DNA of 5,121 bases. Origin: CAZVWH01 sp964631175. Its GTDB lineage: Bacteria; Planctomycetota; Phycisphaerae; Sedimentisphaerales; Anaerobacaceae. The notes under the pieces were generated by a model. That model ran no database searches. It had not been told where the DNA came from and saw only the letters and a program-made list of their open reading frames with translations. The position numbers were made by a program, and so were the translations under genes. The stretch lies in contig CAZVWH010000149.1 of the NCBI GenBank assembly GCA_964631175.1, positions 1 through 5,121 of the forward strand, given 5' to 3'. This document shows positions 1 to 5,040 of this stretch, piece after piece (positions within the stretch are counted from its first letter, which is position 1; each line of letters begins with the position of its first letter).

Positions 1-1106
1 CCCATAAAGCCGCCAAGGCAAGCCCCACAGGTCGGCGCAGAAATTACACAGCCTGCGTCGTAGAATATATCGAACAGGCCTTCGTCTTTAGCCTGTTTCC
101 AAATTGTCGGCGTAGCCGGCACAATTATTGTCCGGATGGCAACCTGTTTTCCCTTGAGAATTTTCGCTGCGATTCGCAGGTCCTCGATTCTGCCGTTAGT
201 GCAACTGCCGATATAGGCCTGGTCCATTTTTTTGCCTGCACATTCAGTGACGGGGACAGCGTTACTCGGTAGATGCGGCAGAGCAACCATTGGCTCTATC
301 TTTGAGCAGTCGAACTCCTCAACCGCTGCGTACTCGGCGTCACTATCCGACTCATAAATGGTATATTCTTTTTTGTCCTTGAGGTGTTCATCGAGATATT
401 TTTTTGTCACCTTATCGAAGCCGATTATGCCGTTTTTCGCACCGGCTTCGATAGCCATATTCGTCATGGTCATTCTCGCCTCCATCGACATACCGCCGAG
501 AGCGGGGCCGACAAACTCCATCGCCTTATATAGCGCACCATCGACGCCAATCCTGCCGATAACGGTAAGAATCACGTCTTTGCTATAAACGCCGGGACCG
601 AGTTTTCCATTAAGCACAAATTTAATCGACTCCGGCACACGAAACCAGAGCTTTCCCGTGGCTATCGCCGCTGCAAGGTCGGTCGAGCCGACTCCTGTGC
701 TAAAGGCGGCGAACGCTCCATACGTACAGGTATGCGAGTCCGGGCCGATGATGACTTCGCCAGGGCGAATATGGCCCTGCTCCGGCAGAAGCGCGTGACA
801 CACGCCAGCCCTGCCAATTTTATAATAGTATTTTATCTCGTGATGTCTTGCCCACTCATCGAGACGTTTGTGAAGTTCGGCGCTTTTGATGTCTTTAGCC
901 GGCTGAAAATGGTCGGGCGTGACCACGATTTTTTCTCGGTCGAAGACTTTATCGATGCCCTGTGCTTCGAGCATCGAAACAGCCGCCGGCCCAGTGACAT
1001 CTATAAAAAGTACAACGTCAAGTTGTGCATCAATAAGCTCCCCCGGCTGGACTTTGTCTTTGCCCGCCGCTTTTGCCATAATCTTTTCAGTAATAGTCAT
1101 TCCCAT
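1..1106 (-). CDS. leuC: 3-isopropylmalate dehydratase large subunit (partial, C-terminus off window)
   Basis: Large, iron-sulfur subunit of isopropylmalate isomerase, which converts 2-isopropylmalate to 3-isopropylmalate through dehydration and rehydration in the cytoplasm; it works with LeuD, not present here. My translation gives 368 residues before the window edge. It starts MGMTITEKIMAKAAG and contains GPDSHTCTYGA, GSCTNGRIEDL and SAPTCGACLGG. The cysteines expected to hold the 4Fe-4S cluster are C302 (SCTNG), C360 and C363 (TCGAC). This layout matches the short (about 420 aa) LeuC class shared by archaea and many bacteria rather than the 466-aa E. coli form, so about 50 residues are missing. 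I chose the ATG at 1106 because the MGMT(I/M)TEKI beginning is typical of the class and AGGA lies 8 bases upstream. An in-frame ATG at 1142 would add 12 residues. The gene lies 198 bp downstream of the HEPN gene, same strand as leuA. Confidence 0.96.
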   Translation of the reverse strand, partial: MGMTITEKIMAKAAGKDKVQPGELIDAQLDVVLFIDVTGPAAVSMLEAQGIDKVFDREKIVVTPDHFQPAKDIKSAELHKRLDEWARHHEIKYYYKIGRAGVCHALLPEQGHIRPGEVIIGPDSHTCTYGAFAAFSTGVGSTDLAAAIATGKLWFRVPESIKFVLNGKLGPGVYSKDVILTVIGRIGVDGALYKAMEFVGPALGGMSMEARMTMTNMAIEAGAKNGIIGFDKVTKKYLDEHLKDKKEYTIYESDSDAEYAAVEEFDCSKIEPMVALPHLPSNAVPVTECAGKKMDQAYIGSCTNGRIEDLRIAAKILKGKQVAIRTIIVPATPTIWKQAKDEGLFDIFYDAGCVISAPTCGACLGGFM

Positions 1107-1114
1107 AATATTTA

Positions 1115-1118
1115 TCCT
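1115..1118 (-). promoter_or_regulatory. Ribosome binding site of leuC
   Basis: Minus strand reads TTAGGATAAATATTATG, placing AGGA 8 bases before the ATG at 1106. This supports 1106 as the start. A second GGATAAATAT copy exactly 33 bp upstream precedes the in-frame ATG at 1142, where GGAGG is also present but is part of a repeat hairpin, so the longer start is less likely. Confidence 0.6.
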
Positions 1119-1148
1119 AATCTTGTATTGCTTGCCCTCCATATTTAT

Positions 1149-1182
1149 CCGCCTCCGGCGGAGCCCGCAAAGCGTCGGAGGG
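1149..1182. repeat. GC-rich hairpin repeat between HEPN gene and leuC
   Basis: A GC-rich block in an otherwise AT-rich spacer. CCTCCG (1152-1157) pairs with CGGAGG (1176-1181), and inside it GCGG (1158-1161) can pair with CCGC (1165-1168). Alternatively CCGCC (1149-1153) pairs with GGCGG (1157-1161). No T-run follows on the minus strand, so it does not look like a terminator. It resembles a small dispersed intergenic repeat, a type also seen upstream of leuA. It lies in the leader just before leuC and could affect translation or stability of that part of the transcript. Confidence 0.55.
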
Positions 1183-1184
1183 TC

Positions 1185-1220
1185 ATTACCATAACTTTAA
1201 CCTTATTACCTGTAACTTTA
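1185..1220. repeat. Two short direct repeats upstream of leuC
   Basis: ATTACCATAACTTTA (1185-1199) recurs as ATTACCTGTAACTTTA (1205-1220), about two helical turns apart. Such spacing suits paired operator sites, but nothing else supports a regulator here, and no clear -35/-10 pair was found in the 1107-1304 spacer. It may simply be a local duplication. Confidence 0.35.
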
Positions 1221-1304
1221 CATTGTTTCCATGCTTTTTCGGTTTTTCTACCTTCTCTGAAGTGACAGATTCACGAATTACACTATTAGTCAGGCAACAT
1301 CCGC

Positions 1305-1841
1305 CTAAGATGATAATGTCTGGATTTCCCAAATCAATTTTGATAAAATTTCGTGTGCCGTCTCAGGAGTTGCTTTCGGAGTAGAAGCCTTGGCAGGATT
1401 CCTATGCACAATCCAATCGCGATACTTTTTTATGTTCTTAGCATGCCCAATTAGTTGGGGATCTATCCAGCCGTTCTTGAACATATCCAAGATACCATCT
1501 ATTTTCCAGCGCTCTACAGCATCTCGAAGTGTACCGTAGAATTTTTTGGAAAAAGATGAAGGTTGTTTCTTATTCTGAAGAATTAACATACCTTTTTCCT
1601 GTACATAACTGATTATAAAACGCTCAAATACTGCCCACAACAATACAACCACAGAATCCTCGGCTTCACTACGGCTCTTTATAATCTTATTGCTAACATC
1701 CTCTTTTGAAGTCCCAATGAAATGAGTGTCCATTAGAAGATACTCATTTTCTATAGCAATCGTCTTCTGGGTAACTTTGAGACAGTCTTTCGTAACTCGA
1801 TAAGTCTCCAAGATCGGTAACAACGGATCGTCAAATTCCAT
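1305..1841 (-). CDS. HEPN-domain-like protein, putative RNase
   Basis: A 178-aa cytoplasmic, mostly helical protein. No signal peptide or membrane segment is visible. Residues 57-80 form a helix containing WAVFERFIISY, and residues 140-148 read YRDWIVHRN. R141 and H146 fit the R-x4-6-H catalytic motif of HEPN RNases, preceded by a lysine-rich helix (HAKNIKKY) as in several HEPN families. The WxxFE helix upstream also fits that fold. HEPN proteins act as dimeric RNases in toxin-antitoxin, CRISPR and phage-defence systems; that this one cleaves RNA is inference. The start chosen is ATG 1841 with GGAGG 9 bases upstream; an ATG at 1883 would only add 14 residues inside the previous gene. It overlaps that gene by 11 bp (1831-1841), suggesting translational coupling. 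Sampled 60-base blocks have 27-33% GC against 58-68% in blocks of leuC and leuA, a sign of foreign origin. Confidence 0.85.
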   Translation of the reverse strand: MEFDDPLLPILETYRVTKDCLKVTQKTIAIENEYLLMDTHFIGTSKEDVSNKIIKSRSEAEDSVVVLLWAVFERFIISYVQEKGMLILQNKKQPSSFSKKFYGTLRDAVERWKIDGILDMFKNGWIDPQLIGHAKNIKKYRDWIVHRNPAKASTPKATPETAHEILSKLIWEIQTLSS

Positions 1842-2313
1842 AATCTGAGACCTCCGATAGTAGATCCATAAAAAGCTCACCATTAATTAAATGTGCTTTA
1901 CCCCTTGGTTTATCCTCTATCCAGTACCACCCAGGGTTTTCCACCCCCTGGAATAGAATCCTCGAGTTTCTTTCTATCTTTCCGCCATCATCACTAACAA
2001 CGACGCTGATGCCAGGCCCCGGTGGTTCCAAATATACTAAATGTATTTGATCAAGTCTCCCTATAACATCGACGCGTCCCTCTGCACCGATTATCCATGC
2101 ACCTACAGGCCGTAATTCTGCAATTTCCTTTCCACTCTTATCTTGGATAGAAAGACTAGGTGCTTGGTAACGCCCAGGAATCTCTTCGTTGATCTCAACA
2201 TCTTTTTCTTGAGCAACAAGCTTCTCTTTCTTAATCCATTTCTTGACTTCATCATGCAATTCCTTCAACCAAGCAATATACTTCTGCTTTCTAATATCAG
2301 CCTTCGTTCCCAT
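1831..2313 (-). CDS. Unrecognised 160-aa protein, partner of the HEPN-like gene
   Basis: I do not recognise this family. Residues 4-38 are highly charged and probably one or two helices or a short coiled coil (WLKELHDEVKKWIKKEK). Residues 50-133 look strand-rich, with a distinctive LRPVGAWIIGAEGRVDVIG stretch (68-86), a proline/glycine turn LEPPGPG (95-101) and NPGWYWIEDKPRG (126-138). The last 20 residues, ending FMDLLSEVSDYGI, are probably helical. No membrane segment, zinc site or DNA-binding motif is evident. The gene begins 26 bp after the leuA stop and its last 11 bases are the start of the HEPN-like gene, so the two are almost certainly translated from one mRNA. An upstream partner of a HEPN protein could be an antitoxin, sensor or target-binding subunit; the sequence does not decide. 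The start is ATG 2313 with GAGGTG 6 bases upstream. A GTG at 2322 lies inside that Shine-Dalgarno sequence and is rejected. Confidence 0.82.
   Translation of the reverse strand: MGTKADIRKQKYIAWLKELHDEVKKWIKKEKLVAQEKDVEINEEIPGRYQAPSLSIQDKSGKEIAELRPVGAWIIGAEGRVDVIGRLDQIHLVYLEPPGPGISVVVSDDGGKIERNSRILFQGVENPGWYWIEDKPRGKAHLINGELFMDLLSEVSDYGI
1851..1855 (-). promoter_or_regulatory. Ribosome binding site of the HEPN-like gene
   Basis: Minus strand GGAGG lies 9 bases before ATG 1841, inside the end of the preceding coding region. It decides the start of the HEPN-like protein and argues against ATG 1883. Confidence 0.8.
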
Positions 2314-2319
2314 AGTTTT

Positions 2320-2325
2320 CACCTC
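2320..2325 (-). promoter_or_regulatory. Ribosome binding site of the 160-aa gene
   Basis: Minus strand GAGGTG lies 6 bases before ATG 2313, in the 26-bp gap after leuA. The GTG at 2322 is part of this site, so the longer start would bury the ribosome site. Confidence 0.75.
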
Positions 2326-2339
2326 TGTATTTTACTGAA

Positions 2340-3908
2340 TTATAGTTCTACCTTTACTTTCGGTTCTTCGCCCTTATTTTGCACTGCGGCCATGCGGTTT
2401 ATTGCATCGACGTAGGCTTTCGCACTGGCTTCGATGATGTCTGTCGAGATGCCTCTGCCGATAAAGATTCTGCCTTCATCTTTGATTCTAACCGTTGCTT
2501 CGCCGAGTGCTTCTTTGCCGCCGGTGATAGCTCGGATCGAATAACTTTCGAGCTTCGGTGACAATCCCGTAGCTTCTCTGATCGCCTCGTAAGCTGCATC
2601 GACCGGGCCGTCACCACAGGCAGCGGCCTGTTTGACTTCGTCGCCGATTTTCATCTTAACACTTGCCGTCGGTAATGTCCCCGTCCCGGAGGCAACGTGC
2701 AGGTACTGCAGGTCATAAATATGTTCAACGACAACACGGATTTCATCATTGATTATCGCTGCTAAATCTTCATCGAAAACCTCTTTTTTCTTGTCGGCTA
2801 TTTCCAGAAACCGCTGATACGCAAGGTCAATCTCGTCCTTGTTCAGCTTATAGCCGAGCTGCTTGCATCTATCGACGAAGCCGTGCCTGCCGGTATGTCT
2901 GCCAAGCACCATGCGTGAGCCGCTCAGGCCAATAGTTTCCGGCGTCATAATCTCGTATGTAGTGCGTTCTTTTAATATGCCATCGACGTGAACACCTGCC
3001 TCATGCGCAAAGGCATTGGCACCAACGATGGCCTTATTAGGCTGAATAACAAAGCCGGTCAGGTGCGAAACCAACTGGCTGGTGCGGTGGATTTCCTTCT
3101 TGTTGATGTTGGTGCGCAATCGATGTGTACCTTCTTGCGTAAAAAAGTCGGTTCTTGTATGGATGGCCATAACTATTTCTTCGAGCGCCGCATTTCCTGC
3201 GCGTTCGCCGAGGCCGTTGACTGTGCACTCGACCTGGCGGGCACCGTTGCGCACGCCGGTCAGCGAATTCGCTACCGCCATGCCGAGGTCGTTGTGACAG
3301 TGGGTGCTTATGACACACTTGTCTATTCCGGGGACACCGGACTTAAGCTGTGCGATGAGTCGGCCATACTCGTACGGCAGAACGTAGCCAACGGTATCAG
3401 GAATGTTCAATGTGGTTGCGCCGGCTTCGATGACCGCGGTTAAAATCTCGATAAGAAACGGCATCTCGCTTCGGCAGGCATCTTCGGGCGAAAACTCCAC
3501 ATCATCGGTAAAAGTCTTTGCGAATGTGACCGCCTCGACAGCCATTTTCAGCACTTCATCGGGACTTTTTTTCAGCTTATGCTCCATGTGAATCGGCGAA
3601 GTTGCGATGAAGGTGTGGATGCGCCTCTTTGCGGCCGATGCGATTGCTTTGCCGGCCGCTTCGATATCCTGCTCATTTGCACGAGCTAAACCTGCTATAA
3701 CCGGGCCTGTGATATCTTCGGCGACTCGGCGGGTAGCCTCGAACTGAGCCGGCGAAGAAATTGGAAAGCCGGCCTCGATTATATCGACGCCTAAAACAGC
3801 GAGCTGATGGCCTATTTCGAGCTTTTCAGTGATCGAAAGTGAAGCGCCCGGCGATTGCTCGCCGTCACGTAACGTCGTATCAAAAATTAATACTTTTTCT
3901 TCGGACAT
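2340..3908 (-). CDS. leuA: 2-isopropylmalate synthase
   Basis: First committed enzyme of leucine synthesis: condenses acetyl-CoA with 2-oxoisovalerate to give 2-isopropylmalate. It is 522 aa, about the E. coli length (523), so it is complete. Residues 1-270 are the HMGL-like TIM barrel: FDTTLRDGEQSPG (9-21) holds the catalytic arginine R14 and metal ligand candidate D10 or D15; THCHNDLGMAVANS (202-215) gives metal ligands H203 and H205; GLGERAGNAALEE (232-244) includes N239. A linker region covers about 280-385, with AHEAGVHVDGI at 301-311. The C-terminal LeuA dimer domain (about 390-505), where leucine binds for feedback inhibition, contains SGTGTLPTASV (407-417) and GDGPVDAAYEAI (432-443). 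Homocitrate synthase or citramalate synthase are related, but length and motifs favour LeuA. The start is ATG 3908 with GGAG 8 bases upstream. First gene of the cluster leading to leuC. Confidence 0.97.
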   Translation of the reverse strand: MSEEKVLIFDTTLRDGEQSPGASLSITEKLEIGHQLAVLGVDIIEAGFPISSPAQFEATRRVAEDITGPVIAGLARANEQDIEAAGKAIASAAKRRIHTFIATSPIHMEHKLKKSPDEVLKMAVEAVTFAKTFTDDVEFSPEDACRSEMPFLIEILTAVIEAGATTLNIPDTVGYVLPYEYGRLIAQLKSGVPGIDKCVISTHCHNDLGMAVANSLTGVRNGARQVECTVNGLGERAGNAALEEIVMAIHTRTDFFTQEGTHRLRTNINKKEIHRTSQLVSHLTGFVIQPNKAIVGANAFAHEAGVHVDGILKERTTYEIMTPETIGLSGSRMVLGRHTGRHGFVDRCKQLGYKLNKDEIDLAYQRFLEIADKKKEVFDEDLAAIINDEIRVVVEHIYDLQYLHVASGTGTLPTASVKMKIGDEVKQAAACGDGPVDAAYEAIREATGLSPKLESYSIRAITGGKEALGEATVRIKDEGRIFIGRGISTDIIEASAKAYVDAINRMAAVQNKGEEPKVKVEL

Positions 3909-3916
3909 CTGTTTTT

Positions 3917-3920
3917 CTCC
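3917..3920 (-). promoter_or_regulatory. Ribosome binding site of leuA
   Basis: Minus strand TTTGGAGAAAAACAGATG puts GGAG 8 bases before ATG 3908, confirming the start used for leuA. Confidence 0.75.
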
Positions 3921-3929
3921 AAATATGTA

Positions 3930-3957
3930 CTGATTGGGCTAATTATGCCGCAATCAG
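3930..3957. promoter_or_regulatory. Inverted repeat in the leuA leader, possible operator or RNA hairpin
   Basis: CTGATTG (3930-3936) pairs with CAATCAG (3951-3957), and GGC (3937-3939) pairs with GCC (3947-3949), leaving one bulged G and a TAATTAT loop. It lies 21 bases upstream of the leuA start. On the minus strand a CATAAT that could serve as a -10 box falls within it, so a repressor binding here could block transcription. No convincing -35 was found at 17 bp, and no leucine-rich leader peptide is visible, so classical attenuation is not supported. Confidence 0.45.
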
Positions 3958-3982
3958 GCTAAAATTTCTACGAATACTTGCC

Positions 3983-4005
3983 CATTCGACTTCGCTCAGG
4001 GCAGG
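3983..4005. repeat. Dispersed repeat copy, CTTCGAC...GCTCAGG type
   Basis: Reads CATTCGACTTCGCTCAGG followed by GCAGG. The same core (TTCGAC, a few variable bases, GCTCAGG) recurs at 4142-4164 and 4817-4833 and in degraded form at 4951-4997. Such units are common intergenic repeats in many environmental bacterial genomes, by my recollection. This copy lies about 75 bp upstream of leuA and may bound its promoter. Confidence 0.6.
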
Positions 4006-4083
4006 CTCTTCGCAGGCACAAGTTTACGAAAAAAATGAGGGATTACAATGGTTTTTATGTGGATGGACTTTTGCGCCTTAACC

Positions 4084-4125
4084 CGCCGCCACGTCTTGCA
4101 TCGTAAGACGCGGGGGCAGGCGGCG
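4084..4125. repeat. Long nested hairpin repeat
   Basis: CGCCGCC (4084-4090) pairs with GGCGGCG (4119-4125), and inside it CGTCTTGC (4092-4099) pairs with GTAAGACG (4103-4110, one G-T pair) around an ATC loop. It is directly followed by another CTTCGAC repeat copy at 4142, so the two may be one composite element. No T-run follows on either strand, so a terminator is unlikely. Confidence 0.6.
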
Positions 4126-4141
4126 CAATAGCAGAGCATTT

Positions 4142-4164
4142 CCTTCGACCTTGCTCAGGACAAG
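4142..4164. repeat. Dispersed repeat copy, CTTCGAC...GCTCAGG type
   Basis: CCTTCGACCTTGCTCAGGAC followed by AAG; second copy of the core described at 3983. The order hairpin then CTTCGAC unit, with only 16 bases between, suggests a compound insertion. Confidence 0.6.
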
Positions 4165-4267
4165 AAGGCCAAAAGTAGCTTTGAATGAATATCGATTTGT
4201 ACCCATTTTCGTCATTATTTTAATTATACAAAGTAAACAACTCTTCGCAAGCAAAAAATTTCGGACA

Positions 4268-4332
4268 CGGATGGATTTTAGCCACCAAGGCACAAAAGCA
4301 CAACGAAATATCAGACATAGATTGACACAGAC
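4268..4332. repeat. Dispersed-repeat-like segment (GCCACCAAGGCAC type)
   Basis: GGACACGGATGG-like start near 4263, then GCCACCAAGGCACAAAAGCAC and a GACACAGACG end. From memory this word pattern is a frequent non-coding repeat in environmental bacterial genomes. Only one copy is in the window, so this cannot be proved here. Confidence 0.35.
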
Positions 4333-4343
4333 GCCGTCCCGAG

Positions 4344-4380
4344 CCATTCGGCGGAGTTTATCCTGAATGTATCCGAATGG
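4344..4380. repeat. Inverted repeat CCATTCGG...CCGAATGG
   Basis: CCATTCGG (4344-4351) is the exact reverse complement of CCGAATGG (4373-4380), with a 21-base spacer containing TATCCTGAATG. Flanking words (TCCCGAG before, ACTCAGAGCCTATCCCGA after) look like decayed versions of the same repeat family found elsewhere in this region. Confidence 0.5.
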
Positions 4381-4480
4381 ACTCAGAGCCTATCCCGAAC
4401 GGAGGTTAGGTATAGACCTCGCAGTGAAGCAATCCCATTCAGATTTGGCATTATAACAATCAAACGCGAGAAAAAGCTTA

Positions 4481-4508
4481 TACGTAAAGCGCGTACGCGC
4501 TTTACGTA
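4481..4508. repeat. Perfect 28-bp palindrome
   Basis: The left half TACGTAAAGCGCGT (4481-4494) is followed at once by its exact reverse complement (4495-4508), with no spacer. The centre is GCGTACGC. It is GC-rich at the core within an AT-rich stretch. It could be a strong protein-binding site or a mobile-element end; as RNA it would fold into a hairpin. No T-run follows to make it a typical terminator. Confidence 0.75.
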
Positions 4509-4537
4509 CAAATATTTGAATGCAAAAATGTGATTTA

Positions 4538-4668
4538 TACCAATTGTGATTAATCCTTGCGCCTCATATATTTGAGCTGGCTTGTGTATCCAATATTTAT
4601 TGGCTCAAAAGAGCCCCGAACCACATCAGATAACCCCGCAAAAGTGCTGTAATTAAGTACAATTGGTA
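4538..4668. mobile_element. MITE-like element, 131 bp, non-coding
   Basis: The ends TACCAATTGT (4538-4547) and ACAATTGGTA (4659-4668) are exact inverted repeats; with a 2-base mismatch block the similarity runs on through TTAAT to 18 bp. Both ends are bordered by TTA (4535-4537 and 4669-4671), fitting a 3-bp target duplication. The interior holds two perfect small hairpins: CCAATA/TATTGG (4590-4603) and GGCTC/GAGCC around AAAA (4602-4615). It encodes no protein and would depend on a transposase elsewhere. A single copy in the window means mobility is inferred. Confidence 0.5.
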
Positions 4669-4700
4669 TTACACTAACATATAAACATACATCGAAATCT

Positions 4701-4732
4701 ATTAGCAGTTTCTTTTAGCAGAAACTGCTAAT
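4701..4732. repeat. Strong hairpin, 12-bp perfect stem
   Basis: ATTAGCAGTTTC (4701-4712) pairs perfectly with GAAACTGCTAAT (4721-4732) around an 8-base TTTTAGCA loop. The loop plus stem also carries TTAGCAG twice in direct order. No run of T follows the stem on either strand, so it is not a typical intrinsic terminator. It sits midway between two oppositely facing copies of the MITE-end sequence. Confidence 0.65.
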
Positions 4733-4756
4733 GTCTAAAAATCATTCGATTATATT

Positions 4757-4774
4757 ATAGCAATTGTAATTAAC
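4757..4774. repeat. Third copy of the MITE-end sequence
   Basis: ATAGCAATTGTAATTAAC matches the left end at 4537-4554 (ATACCAATTGTGATTAAT) at 15 of 18 positions, same orientation. It is inverted relative to the end at 4652-4669, with the 12-bp-stem hairpin between them. It may be the end of a second, more decayed element. Confidence 0.45.
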
Positions 4775-4816
4775 AAATGTTGCGATTTGCATAAAGGCCG
4801 GCAAGCCATCCCCAAG

Positions 4817-4887
4817 CCTTCGACAAGCTCAGGCGGGGCGCTGCGCTTGAGGCTGCCATCCATCTGTGCCAAACGCACGAAGCGCAG
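4817..4887. repeat. Dispersed repeat copy with hairpin arm
   Basis: Begins CCTTCGACAAGCTCAGG (4817-4833), then CTGCGCTT (4841-4848) pairs with AAGCGCAG (4880-4887). Third recognisable copy of the CTTCGAC...GCTCAGG family in the region. Confidence 0.55.
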
Positions 4888-4950
4888 TAATTTAATGCAG
4901 ATGGTATTATATATTCAAACTAATCGATTTGTGCCGCCCATTCGGCTACC

Positions 4951-4997
4951 CCTTCGACTATTCGACACTGCTTAGATCAGGCTATGCTCAGGACAGG
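4951..4997. repeat. Degraded CTTCGAC...GCTCAGG repeat copy
   Basis: CCTTCGACTATTCGAC at the left and TGCTCAGGACAGG at the right, separated by about 20 extra bases compared with the intact copies. It looks like a repeat interrupted by insertion or two fused partial copies. Confidence 0.45.
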
Positions 4998-5040
4998 TCT
5001 CGTGAATGGTGATTATGCTCTGTTGAAAAGAGTTCAGAAT

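Noticed and set aside
1149..1182. Possible terminator between the HEPN-like gene and leuC
   Set aside because: The stem is GC-rich but no T-run follows on the minus strand, and leuC lies directly downstream.
732..1265. Long plus-strand open frame of 177 codons
   Set aside because: It runs antisense through the start of leuC, whose motifs are clear on the minus strand; its own translation has no recognisable family.
1842..1883. 14-residue N-terminal extension of the HEPN-like protein
   Set aside because: The ATG at 1883 has no good ribosome site and lies within the upstream gene, while ATG 1841 has GGAGG 9 bases before it.
1290..2345. Target duplication around the inserted gene pair
   Set aside because: Only a 6-base TAATTC is shared by both borders, which is easily chance; no inverted ends or integrase were seen.
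2988..3443. Plus-strand open frame of 151 codons
   Set aside because: It is the antisense of the leuA catalytic and linker region and has no independent support.
4078..4347. Minus-strand frame of 89 codons upstream of leuA
   Set aside because: It is made largely of the nested hairpin and dispersed repeats and has no convincing ribosome site or recognisable domain.
4701..4732. Possible intrinsic terminator or CRISPR-like repeat
   Set aside because: The stem is strong, but no U-tract follows on either strand, and the unit is not repeated at regular spacing.
4787..4975. Plus-strand frame of 62 codons
   Set aside because: It reads through two dispersed repeat copies; the translation is low-information and unrelated to known proteins.
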